Source: Carya illinoinensis (Eukaryota; Streptophyta; Magnoliopsida; Fagales; Juglandaceae). Taken from it: a stretch of DNA of 64,000 nt. The notes beneath the pieces were generated by a model. That model worked only from the letters and a program-made list of their open reading frames with translations. It did not search any database and had not been told where the DNA came from. Below are positions 46,271 to 58,200 of the stretch, piece by piece. Numbering within the stretch: position 1 is the stretch's first letter; each line of letters opens with the position of its first letter. Position numbers and translations under genes: made by a program. The stretch lies in the NCBI RefSeq assembly GCF_018687715.1, contig NC_056760.1, positions 34,270,001 to 34,334,000 of the forward strand, in the 5' to 3' direction.

Positions 46271-47387
46271 GTTTTGAATCTTTTACAAGTCCTCAACCAA
46301 TGAAAAAACAGGGTATACTCTTTTAACTTATTGGAATATAATTTGGATCTTTAAAATTATTCTGATAACCATTCCCTTCATCATTCATCCCAAGTGTTTG
46401 TTTGGATATGGCAAGCATCTGTTGGATATATTTTGTTTGATTTTTATTCTTTCTTTAGCTGCACAGTTCCTCAGATACTCACAGCAATCCGCATATCTTT
46501 GTCTCAGGGACTTGGGAGTTGTGCAAGCTGTGGAGCCAACTGCTGTTCATCAAGAATTTACAGAAACAAAGAACTTCCTTAAACTAATTAGTTTTTGGGC
46601 CTACAGATGGACATGAGCTGATAAACGTGCTCTGAAGGATTGTTAATTTTGTATGTTCTGAATGCCTTAATCCAGACAGGAAACTGATGTGTTGAAACAT
46701 CTTTTTGTCACATTTGGTAGATCCAGTACAAGGGTATATGTTATTTGGCTTTTCCGCATGCGCTTGAGTTGTGGATTTAAACAGGTTATTACTCAATCCT
46801 GGAAATTCGTAAACTTTTACAGGCCAAGCATAAAACTGTTTATTGGTTCACCACTTCCTTTCAGGCTTTCGGCTGAAGAAATGATCGTTAACTAGTTCTC
46901 TAATGGCAGACGGAGGAAATGAATATCGTGAGGGATGAAATTTGTTTGTTTTGGTTCATTTACCATGTTCCAACACAAAATCCTTTTATATGCTGGTTTA
47001 CGTTACTAGGAGAAATAACCAAAATGTGTGTATGAAACTTGCAAGAGGGTCTTAGAACAAAGGTATAATAATTCAACGAGGGGCTCGGATATACCAACTT
47101 TGGTTCGAGACTTGAGCCAATTGGACTTGCACCGAGGGAGATTCGACTGCGATGTGTTAACTTCCCTCGTTCACTAGGTTAATTTATTCGATGGGCTGCA
47201 GTTTCTAAACCGCAAGTCCTAATAATGAACTCAAGAATGAAAACAATGTCAAAAGATTTTTGAAAGAAAAAATGTCAAAACTCGTTTTATTAATCCCTAT
47301 ACAGATGTGTGATATAAAGATAATGAGTAGAAGAATTTGATTTTGGGAAGACTATCTAATTGAGATTCTTATATTGATGTAGATTCT
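46271..47387. other. CP29 3' region and intergenic DNA
   Basis: Presumed 3' untranslated region followed by unassigned sequence. Small frames at 46394-46895 show no family signature. Confidence 0.4.
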
Positions 47388-47765
47388 GTTTGGATGTTGA
47401 GCTGAGTTGAGGTATTAGAATTTTTTATAAATAGTAATAAATTGAGATGGTGGAGTGAGTTTTGTAGAGTATACTTAAGATAAATTTAGATGTATTTGGA
47501 TGTTGAGTTGAAAATATATTTTTGAGAAGTTGAAAAATATTGTAGATCTTGAGTATAAAGAAGTTGAGATTAAAAAAAAAATTGTGGTTCTCATACGTAA
47601 AGGGATTTTGAATTGAAAAAGTTTGTGGGTCTCACTTGCAAAGAGATTTTGAGATGAGATGAGTTTAATGATTGAGAATTAAATGTTTGGATGTTAGACT
47701 CATCTTAAAATTAGACTGAATTGAGTTTATTTCAATTCAATTTAAGTTCCAAATGAGGGCCTTAA
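47388..47765 (+). mobile_element. MITE related to the GATGAGATGAG family
   Basis: Left part TTCTGTTTGGATGTTGAGCT, right part TTTAAGTTCCAAATGAGGGCC. The interior repeats GATGTTGAGTTGA and TTGGATGTTAGACTCATC. Ends are only partly inverted-complementary. No target duplication found. Confidence 0.5.
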
Positions 47766-48037
47766 AGTACTGTATGATACAATTCTAAGTCTCTAGCGTA
47801 TTTTAAAAAAATAAAATAAAATTGACTATTAAAATAGTAATTTTTTATGTGTATATTAAATTTAATTATTCTTTTAAAAAAGAAATGTGCCGAATTTACA
47901 AACTTTTAAACTATAAAATTATTTCTCAGATGAATAATGTGGCCTTTTCCCTTAGCTCCCGGCCAAAGTAAAGGCCCGAGCCGAATGACTGATCCAAATT
48001 CCTACGGCACATTCTCTACCTGAACTTATCCCTTCTG

Positions 48038-48658
48038 TAGGGTGTAACAGGTTTAATTCAGTCTGATTTTAAATAAAATTTAGGATTGAATTAGTATATA
48101 TTAATTTTACATTTTTTAAAATTTATTATGCATTATCTTTCTAAACTAGTATTCCGGTTTTACCAATTTTTGGTTCGGTTTATTGGTTATAATAATATAT
48201 TATAGTATATAAGATTATAGTGATAATATTATAGTATATTATAATATATATTATAATTGTATTATAGGAGTGATATATTATAATATATAATATAGTGATA
48301 TATTATAATATATTATAATATATAATGATATAATATTAGTATAACTATTAATATAATAAACAAAATGATATAAGATTTTAAATTTTAATATTATATTAAT
48401 TAGCAATTTATTATATAATACAAAACTATTTTATATATAAAAATTTTATACAATAGAAAAATTAAAATATGTACTTATAAACCAGTCCGGTCTGATTTTA
48501 GAAAAAAAAAAAATCGAAACTGGACCGATTTTGATCGGTTTTTTAAAAAATAAAACTGGTACCGTATTGAACCAAATACTTCCTTGAACCGATCCCACCA
48601 GTTTTATTCGGTCTGATCCGATTTACCGATTCACCAATTTTTTTTTTTTACACCCCTA
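48038..48658. mobile_element. 621-bp non-autonomous hAT element
   Basis: Left end TAGGGTGTAACAGG and right end TTTTTACACCCCTA are inverted repeats. Flanks TCCCTTCT (48029-48036) and TCCCTTCC (48659-48666) are a 7-of-8 target duplication. Subterminal GGTCTGATTT and TTCGGTCTGATCCG repeats; the core is almost pure A/T with repeated TATTATAATATA. Confidence 0.8.
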
Positions 48659-48666
48659 TCCCTTCC

Positions 48667-49742
48667 TTTCCGATGTTTTTTTTTTTTATTCAATTCAATT
48701 GTGTGTTGACTTTTTAATGTCTTGTAGAACACAAGCCTCGGATAACAATTGACTAGCAGAAGTCAACGCGCTGATGAAACGAAACAAGATTTTTACGTCT
48801 GAGTGAAATAAATAGAAATTTATAAATAGTAACATTTTAGTGTAAAATATAGCAATTTTAGTAACTTGACATCCTATCGAATAATGAAATAAATTAAAAT
48901 ATTAATGAAATTAGTTAAAATAATCTATATTTTACAGTAATTAGATATTATCCATTTCTCTTGAAATAAGAATTCGTTTGTAGATAAAAATATAATAAAT
49001 GAGCATCTGGTTTTCAAAGCAATTTCCATTTTAACAAAGTGTAATTCTTTTCTTGATTAGTTTCCAACCATCTAATCATTGTCCTTTCACTTAAATCTCA
49101 TTTCCAAACATATAAACATAAAATTTATCTTATTCAAATTTTTAAAACAACAAAAATTAATGCAATGGCAGGATTCCATTGCCACGGTGGTTAGGGTTTT
49201 TCGGCTCTCAAAATGGGCTGCCTCATCGCGTCTAGGAAGGTTTCGAATTCTGTTACATATAATCACTTTTGTATATTTATTATGCATTCCATAAATGTGA
49301 TTAATCAAAACAATTATTTTATATTAAATGTCTAATTATATTAGTGAAGTATACAAATGAATATGTAAAAGTGACTGCACATAAAATTTTTGTATACAAA
49401 TATTTTTAAATATTTTTGTACTATTCATCAAATCCTTTAAAACTGTACAACCATTCACAAACACAACTCTACAATCTATACTAATCATAATCATAATCAT
49501 ATCTTCCATCTAGACATCATGTTCTTAGCGTATTAAATGTAACAAATGATTAGGAGGGACTTAGTTTTTGCTATTTTTAAGTAGGAGGAAACATCTTGTA
49601 CATGAGACAAATTATTCAAGTGTCCCACATGAGTACCAACGTGTTAATTAATAATACTAGATGACATTATTGTGAACATATACACTTCTTAAATCTTATT
49701 GTCCTCAGGAGATTATCAACATTTAAATTGCATGCAATTTTT
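48667..49742. other. AT-rich intergenic DNA, no gene seen
   Basis: No coding sequence. A short GC-richer stretch at 49165-49245 reads through on both strands but matches nothing I know. Confidence 0.4.
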
Positions 49743-50235
49743 AGGATCATGCTATTGGGCATAGAATGATGCTACATCTGCTGAGGGTATAGCTCGAGAA
49801 TGGGTCTCGATAAGGTCAAGTGTTTTTTTTTTGACCTTTTTAATTCATTTTTTATACTTTTAAATATTTAAAAAAATTCACAATATTATTTAAAAATATG
49901 TTCTTAATCACTAAGTTAAAAAAAGAAGTTATGGGGCCTATCATTGGGACCCAACTCTCGGTATTTTAGCTTTTTCTTTAGACGTAAGATAGGATCATGC
50001 TACTAGGCATAGAATGATGCTATATCTACCGAGGGTGTAGCTCGAGGATGGGTTCCGAAAGTCAAGTACTTTTTTACTTTTTTGGACTTTTTTAATTCAT
50101 TTTTTTAATATTTTTAAATATTTAAAAAAAAATTTCACAATATTATTTAAAATTATTTTCTTAATCACTAAATTAAAAAAAAAAAGTTATGGGCCATCAT
50201 CGGGACCCAACTCTCGGTGATTTTAGCTTTTTCTT
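49743..50235. repeat. Two tandem copies of a 245-bp MITE-like unit
   Basis: GGATCATGCTA(T/C)TGGGCAT begins each copy (about 49743 and 49992) and CTCTCGGT(G)ATTTTAGCTTTT ends each. Within a copy, TAGCTCGAGGATGGGTTCC and GGGACCCAACTCTCGGT are imperfect inverted ends. The central TTCTTAATCACTAA(G/A)TTAAAAA links it to the arrays at 51981-52790 and 59768-59972. Confidence 0.75.
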
Positions 50236-50828
50236 TGGACATAATACTTGACAACCTTTTAATCGAATTTGTTGATTTTATTTTATTTTTATCTTTTAAA
50301 AATTCCGGATTTTTTGAGGAGAGAAGTTTGTTAGATAATATTTCTATTTCACAAATCGCACAAAATAAAATTTAAAAATAAAAAATTCGGTAAAAAAGTT
50401 TTCAATTGGTATGCTTATAACTCGAATTGTCAATTATTATGCCAACTTTCAATTTCCGATTTTTATTTATATATCCAAGTAACATTTTCTTAAATTATCG
50501 ATCGAGTTATTAGCCAATTAGTATATTCTTTCTTTGTAGTATAATCGAATGAATATCATTAAAAATTTGGAAACGATATTCTCACAAAGGAATATCACTT
50601 AGAGAAGTCACAGATTGTAATTTTTTTTAATAATTATGAAAATATTTTTTTAATGAGTTTGTAACTTTTTTTAAAAAATAAATGGTTTAAAGGGTTTATA
50701 AAAAATCTTTAAAAAAAAAAAAAGATTTGAATGCTTGATGACTTCTCTCGATAGACTTAAATCGGTGGACGTAGGTACACCCTTAAAAGAATATATAAAA
50801 ATGCTACCACTAGAGATGCATTTTACAC

Positions 50829-50868
<40 letters not shown>

Positions 50869-51045
50869 TGATTTAATTTCACGTTATACATCAAAATCTA
50901 CGTTATAACAAAAATATTTTATAATTTGACTTAGCATATTAAGTCATATAAGATTATAAATTTATTTTTATAAAATTTAAACATAAACCAAACATTTGTC
51001 TAAAAAAATATTATTATGAGAGCTTTTAAATATGTCATGAAAAAT
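50236..51045. other. AT-rich intergenic DNA with (AT)n microsatellite
   Basis: Non-coding. Pure AT dinucleotides at 50833-50865 (about 16 repeats). Confidence 0.5.
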
Positions 51046-51265
51046 AAAGAGCTTTCAACGGAGTCCAGTAACCAACATTTGGAAGCACCCTTGCATGGTT
51101 TGGAATTCGGAGATGAGATAGATGTCAACAAGCCGCGACACGTCTTGTTTTCTTTTCGTAGCACGATTCCCTCGTCTGTCTGTAAATATTGAAAGCTGAA
51201 AAAATGTCCTCAATTCGACAGCTCCTCTCTTGATTCTCAGTTTTGTCAAATTTTATCAGGAAAAT
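51046..51265 (+). promoter_or_regulatory. CNGC upstream block, duplicated at 62404-62600
   Basis: AGCACCCTTGCATGGTTTGG, CGTCTGTCTGTAAATA and ATGTCCTCAATTCG are shared in order with the block before the truncated channel copy. The conservation and position suggest the original promoter or first non-coding exon, now separated from the coding exons by 2.4 kb of MITEs. That role is inference. Confidence 0.45.
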
Positions 51266-51316
51266 GCTAGGTCTACCCGATGGGTGCTTTTTAGTTATTA
51301 TTATTTTCTTAAACGT

Positions 51317-51542
51317 TGAGGGCTTGTTTGGATAGTGAGATACGATAAGATGATTTTAGATGAAAATTAAAAATTAAATAAAATATTATTCATTAATATT
51401 ATTATTATTTTGAGATATGAAAATGTTGAATTAGAATTTAAAAAAATTGAATTGTTTATTGTATTTTGTGTGAGAATTTGAGAAAGTTATAATGATAAGA
51501 TGAGATGAAATGAAATAGTTTCTCAATCTAAACGATCTCTAA
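51317..51542 (+). mobile_element. Short MITE of the GATGAGATGAG family
   Basis: Left TTGAGGGCTTGTTTGGATAG, right CAATCTAAACGATCTCTAA, imperfect inverted ends of a 226-bp element with GATAAGATGATTTTAGATG and GATAAGATGAGATGAAATG inside. Confidence 0.65.
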
Positions 51543-51544
51543 TA

Positions 51545-51905
51545 AATTGATTGAGATGAAGAATTTGAGATAATTTATAAATAGGAGTGAAATAGTATGA
51601 TTTAAGATTTTATAGAGTTTTGAAAAAATAGAGAGAAAAAGTTGTATAAGAAAATTATAAAGTTAAAATAGGGTTATAATATAATTTTTTAATATTATTT
51701 TTGTTTCGAGATTTGAAAAAATTGAGTTATTTTTATGTTTTAATTGGAAGTTTGGAAAAGTTATAGTAATTAAATAATGATTAGATGGAAAAGTTGAAAT
51801 GTTAAAAATTGGATATTGAAATATATTTGTATTTGAATGATATTTGAATATTGAAATGAGATAAGATGAATGGTTTGAAAGGTTTGTAAAAACCAAATTA
51901 GCCCG
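51545..51905 (+). mobile_element. MITE of the GATGAGATGAG family, long form
   Basis: Shares the core AAAATAGAGAGAAAAAGTTG, TTTTTAATATTATTTTTGTT, GAGATTTGAAAAAATTGAG and GATTAGATGGAAAAGTTG with 9621-10004. It abuts the short copy at 51317-51542. The ends are decayed. Confidence 0.65.
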
Positions 51906-51980
51906 ACTCTCTCTATTTCGGGAAAAATTAAAGTTTAAATTAGTACATCTTGAGTCCCTGACTAATGCTTCTTTCATTTT

Positions 51981-52790
51981 TCTTAAGGATGCGACTACTA
52001 TGCTGCCTAGAGTATACCAATGGGCGTGCCGCTCAGTTGTTTTTTTTTTAATCACTAAGTAAAAAAGAAAAAAGAAAATACTAATACACTTAAAATCATT
52101 TCCTCAATCACTGAGTTAATTTTTTTTTTCCTAAGTGGTACACTTGGGCGGTACCACCCAAGCCGCACATGGGCTTTTCTCTTTTCTTAAGGATGCAGCT
52201 ACTATGTCGCCTAGAGTATATCAATGGGTGTACTGCCCAATTGTTTTTTTTTTTTAAATTTTTTTTCACTTTTTTTAATCACTTTCCTAATTACTAAATA
52301 AAAAAAATACAGCAATACACTTAAAATCATTTTTTTAATCACTAAGTAATTTTTTTTCTTGAGCGATATGCTTAGGTGGTATCGCCCAGGTGGCACAGGG
52401 GCTTTTCTCTTTTCTTAAGGATGCGGCTACTATGCTGCCTGGAGTATATTGATGGGCGTACCACCCAGTTGTTTTTTTTTTCAATTTTCCTTTCTATTTT
52501 TTAATCACTTTCTTAATTACTAAGTAAAAAAAATACACCAATATACTTAAAATCACTTCTTTAATTATTAAGTAAATTTTTTTTCTTGAGCGGTACACTT
52601 GGACGGTACCGCCCAGGCGGCACAAGGGCTTTTCTCTTTTCTTAAGGATGCGATTACTATGCCGCCTAGAGTATACCGATGACGTACCGTCCTTTTTTTT
52701 TTATAATTTTTTTTTCACATTTTTTAATCACTTTCTTGATGACTAAGTATTTTGAAAAAAAAAAAAAAAAAAACACCAATACATGAACGG
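51981..52790. repeat. Tandem array of four MITE-like units, 204-228 bp each
   Basis: TTCTTAAGGATGC(G/A) starts units at about 51981, 52185, 52413 and 52640. Each has GCCTAGAGTATACC and GGGCGTACC(G/A)CCCA near one end, a T run, TAATCACTAAGTAAAAAA, and GGGCGGTACCGCCCA-like sequence near the other end, so each unit is itself a foldback with inverted ends. Last unit partial. Confidence 0.85.
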
Positions 52791-53767
52791 TTTATAATAT
52801 GGAAAGATGTCGTGTTCTACAGTCGGCAGTTTATGTCGTGTTCTCATGGAAGATGCTAAAAGATGGAAACTTTTCAAACACAGGAACGGTTTATAATAAA
52901 AGAACACCATACTTTCATGAAGTGTGCCTTCCAATCCAATATGCCTTTACCTGTTTTTCTTTTTCTTTTGGTTCTTCATACACAACTATAAAGTTCCATG
53001 AGCTTTACATTCTCTTAAGTCTTTTGGCTGAGACGGAGATACAGAGAGAATTTTCTTCATACCGCGATCGTAAGTTTTCACTTCTTTCTTCTTGAATTGC
53101 TCTGTGGATCGTGTGTTTTGTGCCCTTCATGATTGTCTTTTCTGTTTTCTGTAATTGGTCACCACCCTCCCCACTAAATGAGTTTTTTTTTTTAACTTTT
53201 GTTTGACTGAATTCAACACCGTACAGGTCTCTTGAGTTTCTATTTTGTTATTTTTGTGGCACTAAATGATCTAATGAAACTCACATGTTCACAAGCAATT
53301 TCTAAATGAAACAAGACATTCCTTTTAGCTTTTGCAAAAATTTGTTACACTTTACTTTTCGAATGATTCTTAAGCTATGTATGGAAGAAGTTGAGTTCTC
53401 TAATCCATGTTTTTGACTTTTGTTGCGATTGAGTACTTGATAAATGCGGTGCTTTGGTATGTATTCAGGGCAGACGAATCCCACTGATTGAAAGCACATT
53501 TCTGATATGTTTCCCAAATGCCATGGTTTAGCTGGGTAGATCAAGATATGCAGTAAGGTTTGTCTACCAAATCCTCTAGCACGAGTCATGACATTCAATG
53601 CATTTAGTGTTCATAAATTGTAGAGAATCGGCCATCAATATGTGGATAATTCTCCTCATAATTCTTTAACAATTTTGTACTGAAAAATTTCTTACTTCCC
53701 TGAATTTTCAGAGTACGTTATCTTCTCAAAACTGCAAATCTCCACACCGCCCAAAATTAGTCTTTTG
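52791..53767 (+). other. CNGC 5' region, possible leader exon and decayed N-terminal coding
   Basis: A possible leader exon ends ATACCGCGATC|GTAAGT at about 53068. An acceptor TTTTCAG ends at 53711-53712, after which the frame of the called CDS is open upstream of its ATG (YVIFSKLQIS). In the next frame the same bases read SQNCKSP, reminiscent of the conserved VRFQDWKS start of CNGC1-like channels, so an indel may have destroyed the original N-terminus. Confidence 0.4.
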
Positions 53768-56700
53768 ATGCGAATCTACACGATCAATGGTAAACGGACA
53801 CCTGATTTGAGGCTGATGGGGACTATGAAAGATTCAACAGGAAAGCCCTTTGGTGGAAGAGTGCTCTCTAGAGTCTTCTCAGAGGATTATGATATGGTGG
53901 AGAAGATAGTAGTACTGGATCCGAGAGGAACTTTTGTGGATAGATGGAACAAAATCTTTTTACTGGCTTGCTTGATTTCACTTTTTGTCGACCCCTTATT
54001 TTTTTACCTACCGGTGGCTTATGAAGAAGCATGCATTGATGTTAGTGTGTCCCTTGAAGTGACCCTCACAGTTATTCGGTCCCTGGTTGATGCATTTTAC
54101 ATTGTTCAGATTGTTGTTCGGTTTCGAACTGCATATGTTGCCCAGTCCTCTCCAGTCTTTGGGAGAGGAGACCTTGTTATTGACCCTTCAAAGATTGCTT
54201 CAAGATATCTTCATAAAGACTTTTGGCTTCACCTTATTGCCGCCGTACCCCTTCCGCAGGTATGTAGGCAGTTATAGGTAAATTTTATGTTTGGTTGATA
54301 CTCCTTTGATAATAATTATCAGTGTAAATAACACATTTTAATTCAGGTTCACCTTCTTGTTTAGTTTGAGTAAAGTTTAAATCTTTGCTGCTTCATAAAT
54401 TAATTGCTTCAACTTCTCTTAGCTTTTTGCACACCATGCTTATGATCCACTTCATTGCCTGAAATAGAAAGAGAACATATAGAACTTGGAATTTATAGAA
54501 GTTACTTCAACCCAAACCTGTTATTTTTCACGAGTCTGAGAATTCGTTTCCTCTTCTATTTATGTTCCTTTGCAATCTAAAGGTACATAAAGGCCCATTT
54601 GTTTGTGGGGAAATCTCTCCTGAAAGTGGGGATCGGATAATAGGCTATTCTAGTCTATGAAACGGAAATTATGAGTCCACTTCTAATTAGATTGTATAGG
54701 TTTCTGAGAATTTATTGCCTTTCCTTCCATTTTCCAAGTTAAGCTTAAGATGCAACCATCAGAGAATGCTTTCTAGATTTGTAACTCCCCGATGTGAACT
54801 TGAATTATTTAAATTTTCATATTATGGCAGGTGTTGATTTGGGCTGCAATCCCAAGCATAAGAGATTTGGAAATGACCGTTTCAAGTGTTGTTCTTCGTT
54901 TCCTTATCATTTTCCAGTACCTTCTGAGGCTATATCTCATCTTTCCCCTCTCATATCAAATTGTCATGGCCAATGGGATTGTGATGGAAACAGCATGGGT
55001 TGGAGCAGCATATAATCTGATGCTCTATATGTTGGCAAGTCATGTAAGTTACTTCTATAAATCCATATCTGGACAAAAACTTTTCATCCAATACTTTCTC
55101 CAGGACGTACTGAAAATGTTTTAGCAATTCTCCATTATCTGAAATATCATCCTACAAAAACCTTACTATGCTTCATGTTTCTTACTTTGGGGATTTTTAC
55201 AAGCTTGATTGTCTGTTATATGAGAAGCAATCAGAACTAACTTGTAATTCTTTGTTTCCTTTCCATCTTTCTGGCTCTTTGGTTGTAGTTGCTATTGATT
55301 TGTTCAAGCAGTGGATAATTTGATTTCACTTCTTATTATTGTTTCTGAAAAGGTTTTAGGATCTTGTTGGTACATATTATCCCTTCAACGACAACATGAA
55401 TGTTGGGAGAAAGTCTGTAGTCTTCAACAACAAGATTGCAAAGAGTGGTTTTTCTATTGCCGTGCAGTGAATGAAACAAGTAGAAATGCCTGGTTTAAGA
55501 ACAGCAACATCTCAATTCTTTGTGGTGCAAGTAATGACTTCTTTCAGTTTGGTATTTATTTCGACGCATTGACTGTTGGAGTTACAGCCACGAGTTTTTT
55601 AAACAAGTACTACTACTGTCTTTGGTGGGGCCTGAAGAATCTAAGGTAAGCCTGGACTACACTTTACTGTGTGAAACAGGAAAACTGTTCCATGATGATG
55701 TGAATCCCTATCATTTGAAGGCACTACTATCCTTCCAAATGGAACTATCACAAAAAAGTGAAAACAGAAAAAATGGGACTATCATGACAGTGAATCAATG
55801 CCAATCGAGATAATAGAATTCTAAAAATATCATTTTTTTGAAGTTCTTAGGTTGAATTGGAAATTTTTTACCAATAGATTCATCTAAGAAGGTATTAGAA
55901 ACAAGATAAATTTAAATTTATATGCCATGCAATGCAATGTGGAATGCAGTTAAATATATATCAGGTCTCTCTTCTAAATCATTGACTCATTATTTAAATG
56001 CTCTCAGAAATGAATTTTACCCTCCTTTTTTTCATTGTCTGACTATCAAATGTTGCAGCTCTTTGGGAAAGAATCTCTTCACCAGCACTCATATTGGAGA
56101 GATTAATTTTGCTGTTATCATTGCAATCCTTGGATTGGTGTTTTTCGCTCTACTTATAGGTAACATGCAGGTACGTGTAGCTGGTAGAGGACTTTCTGCT
56201 GGCCCTAGAAAATCATCTCTAGAATAAGCTTTGAGATGTTTGTGTTAGGCCTCATAAAAGTTTGATAACTAGATACAGTTCTGTGTTTTCTGTTGGAGGT
56301 CCATATGAGTTCCTAGAAGATGCTCTATTCAGATCATTCGAAGTTTTCTTTGGTTTTCTATTGAGTCACTATAGCATAAGCTTTCTCAACCATATTCTAT
56401 TTAAAATTTTCATTAAGCTGTTGGACTTAAGTTTCTCGAAATCATTCTTTATGGTTGTTAGGATTCATGTCCTCCTTTGTTGTTACTCGGGCCCGTTCTA
56501 TTTAAAAAATTCTGAAATATCCTCCTGTACCTTTTATCTACTCAACAGATGTACCTCCAATCCACCAAGGTAAGACTGGAAGAGTGGAGTAGGAGAACAG
56601 ATGCAGAAGAATGGATGCGTTACAGGCAACTACCACACAGTTTGAAGCAGCGTGTGCGAAGGTACGAACAATACAAATGGGTTGCAACTCGTGGAGTTGA

Positions 56701-57758
56701 TGGGGAAGCTGTTCTTAAAGGCCTTCCAATGGATCTCAGGCGAGCTTTTAAACGCCATCTCTGTCTTGATCTAGTTCGACAAGTAGGTTTTCATTTCTTC
56801 TCTTTTTTCTATGAATGAATCAATTTTGTGAGCTTCCCAACTAGTTCCTTGATTGCAAGTCTCTTTTCTCAAGTACTTTCTAGTAATTTGCTAATGTTTG
56901 TGGACTGTAAAAATTGTGCTAATTTTCTTGTCAGAGTATAGGCATGCCTTCAGATTCACTTCGACTCCTTGGATGTTTTTCTTGCTTCAGATAATACCTA
57001 AATACCATATCCTCACAATTTCCGTGGAGGGATCCCTTTTACTCTTCCTTTTCTGTTTTATGGATCAAACGGGCCATTGTGAACTCATAATACTGAACAA
57101 AATAACCATTAGATCTAGTTCTGATTCTGAACTTATTATAAATGTAAAACAGGTACCACTCTTTGATCAGATGGATGAGAGGATGCTAGATGCCATATGT
57201 GAAAGGCTAAAACCTTACCTATGCACTCCTGGAACTTGCCTAGTTCGTGAGTGCGATCCTGTCATTGAGATGCTTTTCATTGTCCGAGGTCGCTTAAATT
57301 CTTACACTACCAATGGTGGCCGCACAGGGTTCTTCAACTCATGCTGCATTGGTGCAGGCGAATTTTGTGGTGAGGAATTGCTAACCTGGGCCCTGGACCC
57401 TCGTCCAAATGTTGTGCTTCCCTCGTCTACACGAACTGTGGAAGCTATCACTGAAGTTGAAGCTTTTGCTCTCATTTCTGAGGATTTGAAGTTTGTGGCA
57501 GCCCAATTCCGAAGGTTACATAGCAAGCAAATTAGGCACACGTTTAGGTTCTACTCGCACCAATGGAGAACATGGGCTGCCTGCTTTATTCAGGCAGCTT
57601 GGTTTCGATATAAAAGAAATAAAGAAGCAGCTGAGCTCGAGAAAAGGGAGATTCTAAAGACCTCTGTGCCCAAATCTGCGGTAGAAGAGAGTACATCATT
57701 GCCCCCCACACTGCTCAGGGTTTACCATATATGCAGCAAAACTAGCGGCAAGCACTAG
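53768..57758 (+). CDS. Cyclic nucleotide-gated ion channel (CNGC1-like group), C-terminal frameshift
   Basis: Six exons: 53768-54259, 54831-55043, 55353-55645, 56059-56170, 56549-56782 and 57153-57758, all GT-AG with phases preserved, giving 649 residues; the family is usually about 700-730. S1 is near residue 58 (NKIFLLACLISLFVDPLFF), S2 VIRSLVDAFYIVQIVVRFR, S4 LRFLIIFQYLLRLYLIFPL, S5 YNLMLYMLASHVLGSCWYIL, pore WWGLKNLSSLGKNLFTSTHI, S6 FAVIIAILGLVFFALLIGN. The cyclic-nucleotide-binding domain spans about 449-560 (phosphate cassette GEFCGEELLTWALDP) and an IQ motif follows (WAACFIQAAWFRYKRNK). The plasma-membrane channel would conduct Ca2+ and K+ under calmodulin control. Odd points: the filter triplet is GKN (337 is Lys) where GQN is usual; VRECDP replaces VREGDP; near 57715 a one-base shift ends the protein 13 residues later, while the other frame continues FTIYAAKLAAST to EDR at 57852, the expected tail. 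The N-terminus is also short. It may be a young pseudogene. Confidence 0.8.
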
Positions 57759-58200
57759 GAGAGGTGGAAGCATGCGGCGTGCCTCAGAATTTGACATTCT
57801 AAGCTCATTGCAGAAGCCGGTTGAACCTGACTTTACCATTGAAGATAGGTAAAGAAAAATCCTCCTACATCAGTAAGCAAGGGTATCGGTGTAAATGTAT
57901 TTAGATATGTTGCATAATATCTTACCATTCTGCAGGTTAGAGAACTTGAAATTTTGGCAAAGCCTCAATAGTGAAGTTTTTCCATTGATCATTTGTATGT
58001 AAACTTTGTCTTTAGGATTTTGGCCCAAGCTAGTAGTTCATTTGCAGCACGATTTCATGTATGCTCCAGGACCAGCTTACAGCTGCAATTAAGGTATTAA
58101 GATCATACATCCATGAATGTAAAACTAAGCGTGCAATAATATACAAAATTTGATTTGATCAGTTATGTGGTTGTAAAATGTGATTGTTGATGCCAAAAAG
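57759..58200 (+). other. Lost channel tail and 3' region
   Basis: To 57852 the sequence still encodes, in a shifted frame, the channel C-terminus (SEFDILSSLQKPVEPDFTIE). The rest looks like the old 3' untranslated region. Confidence 0.6.

Noticed and set aside
49079..49308. Small gene around 49.1-49.3 kb
   Set aside because: Overlapping open frames on both strands without domain, splice signals or similarity.
55922..56573. Open frames in CNGC introns conserved in the duplicate at 62915
   Set aside because: Similarity is due to duplication of intron sequence; splice sites place them outside the coding exons.
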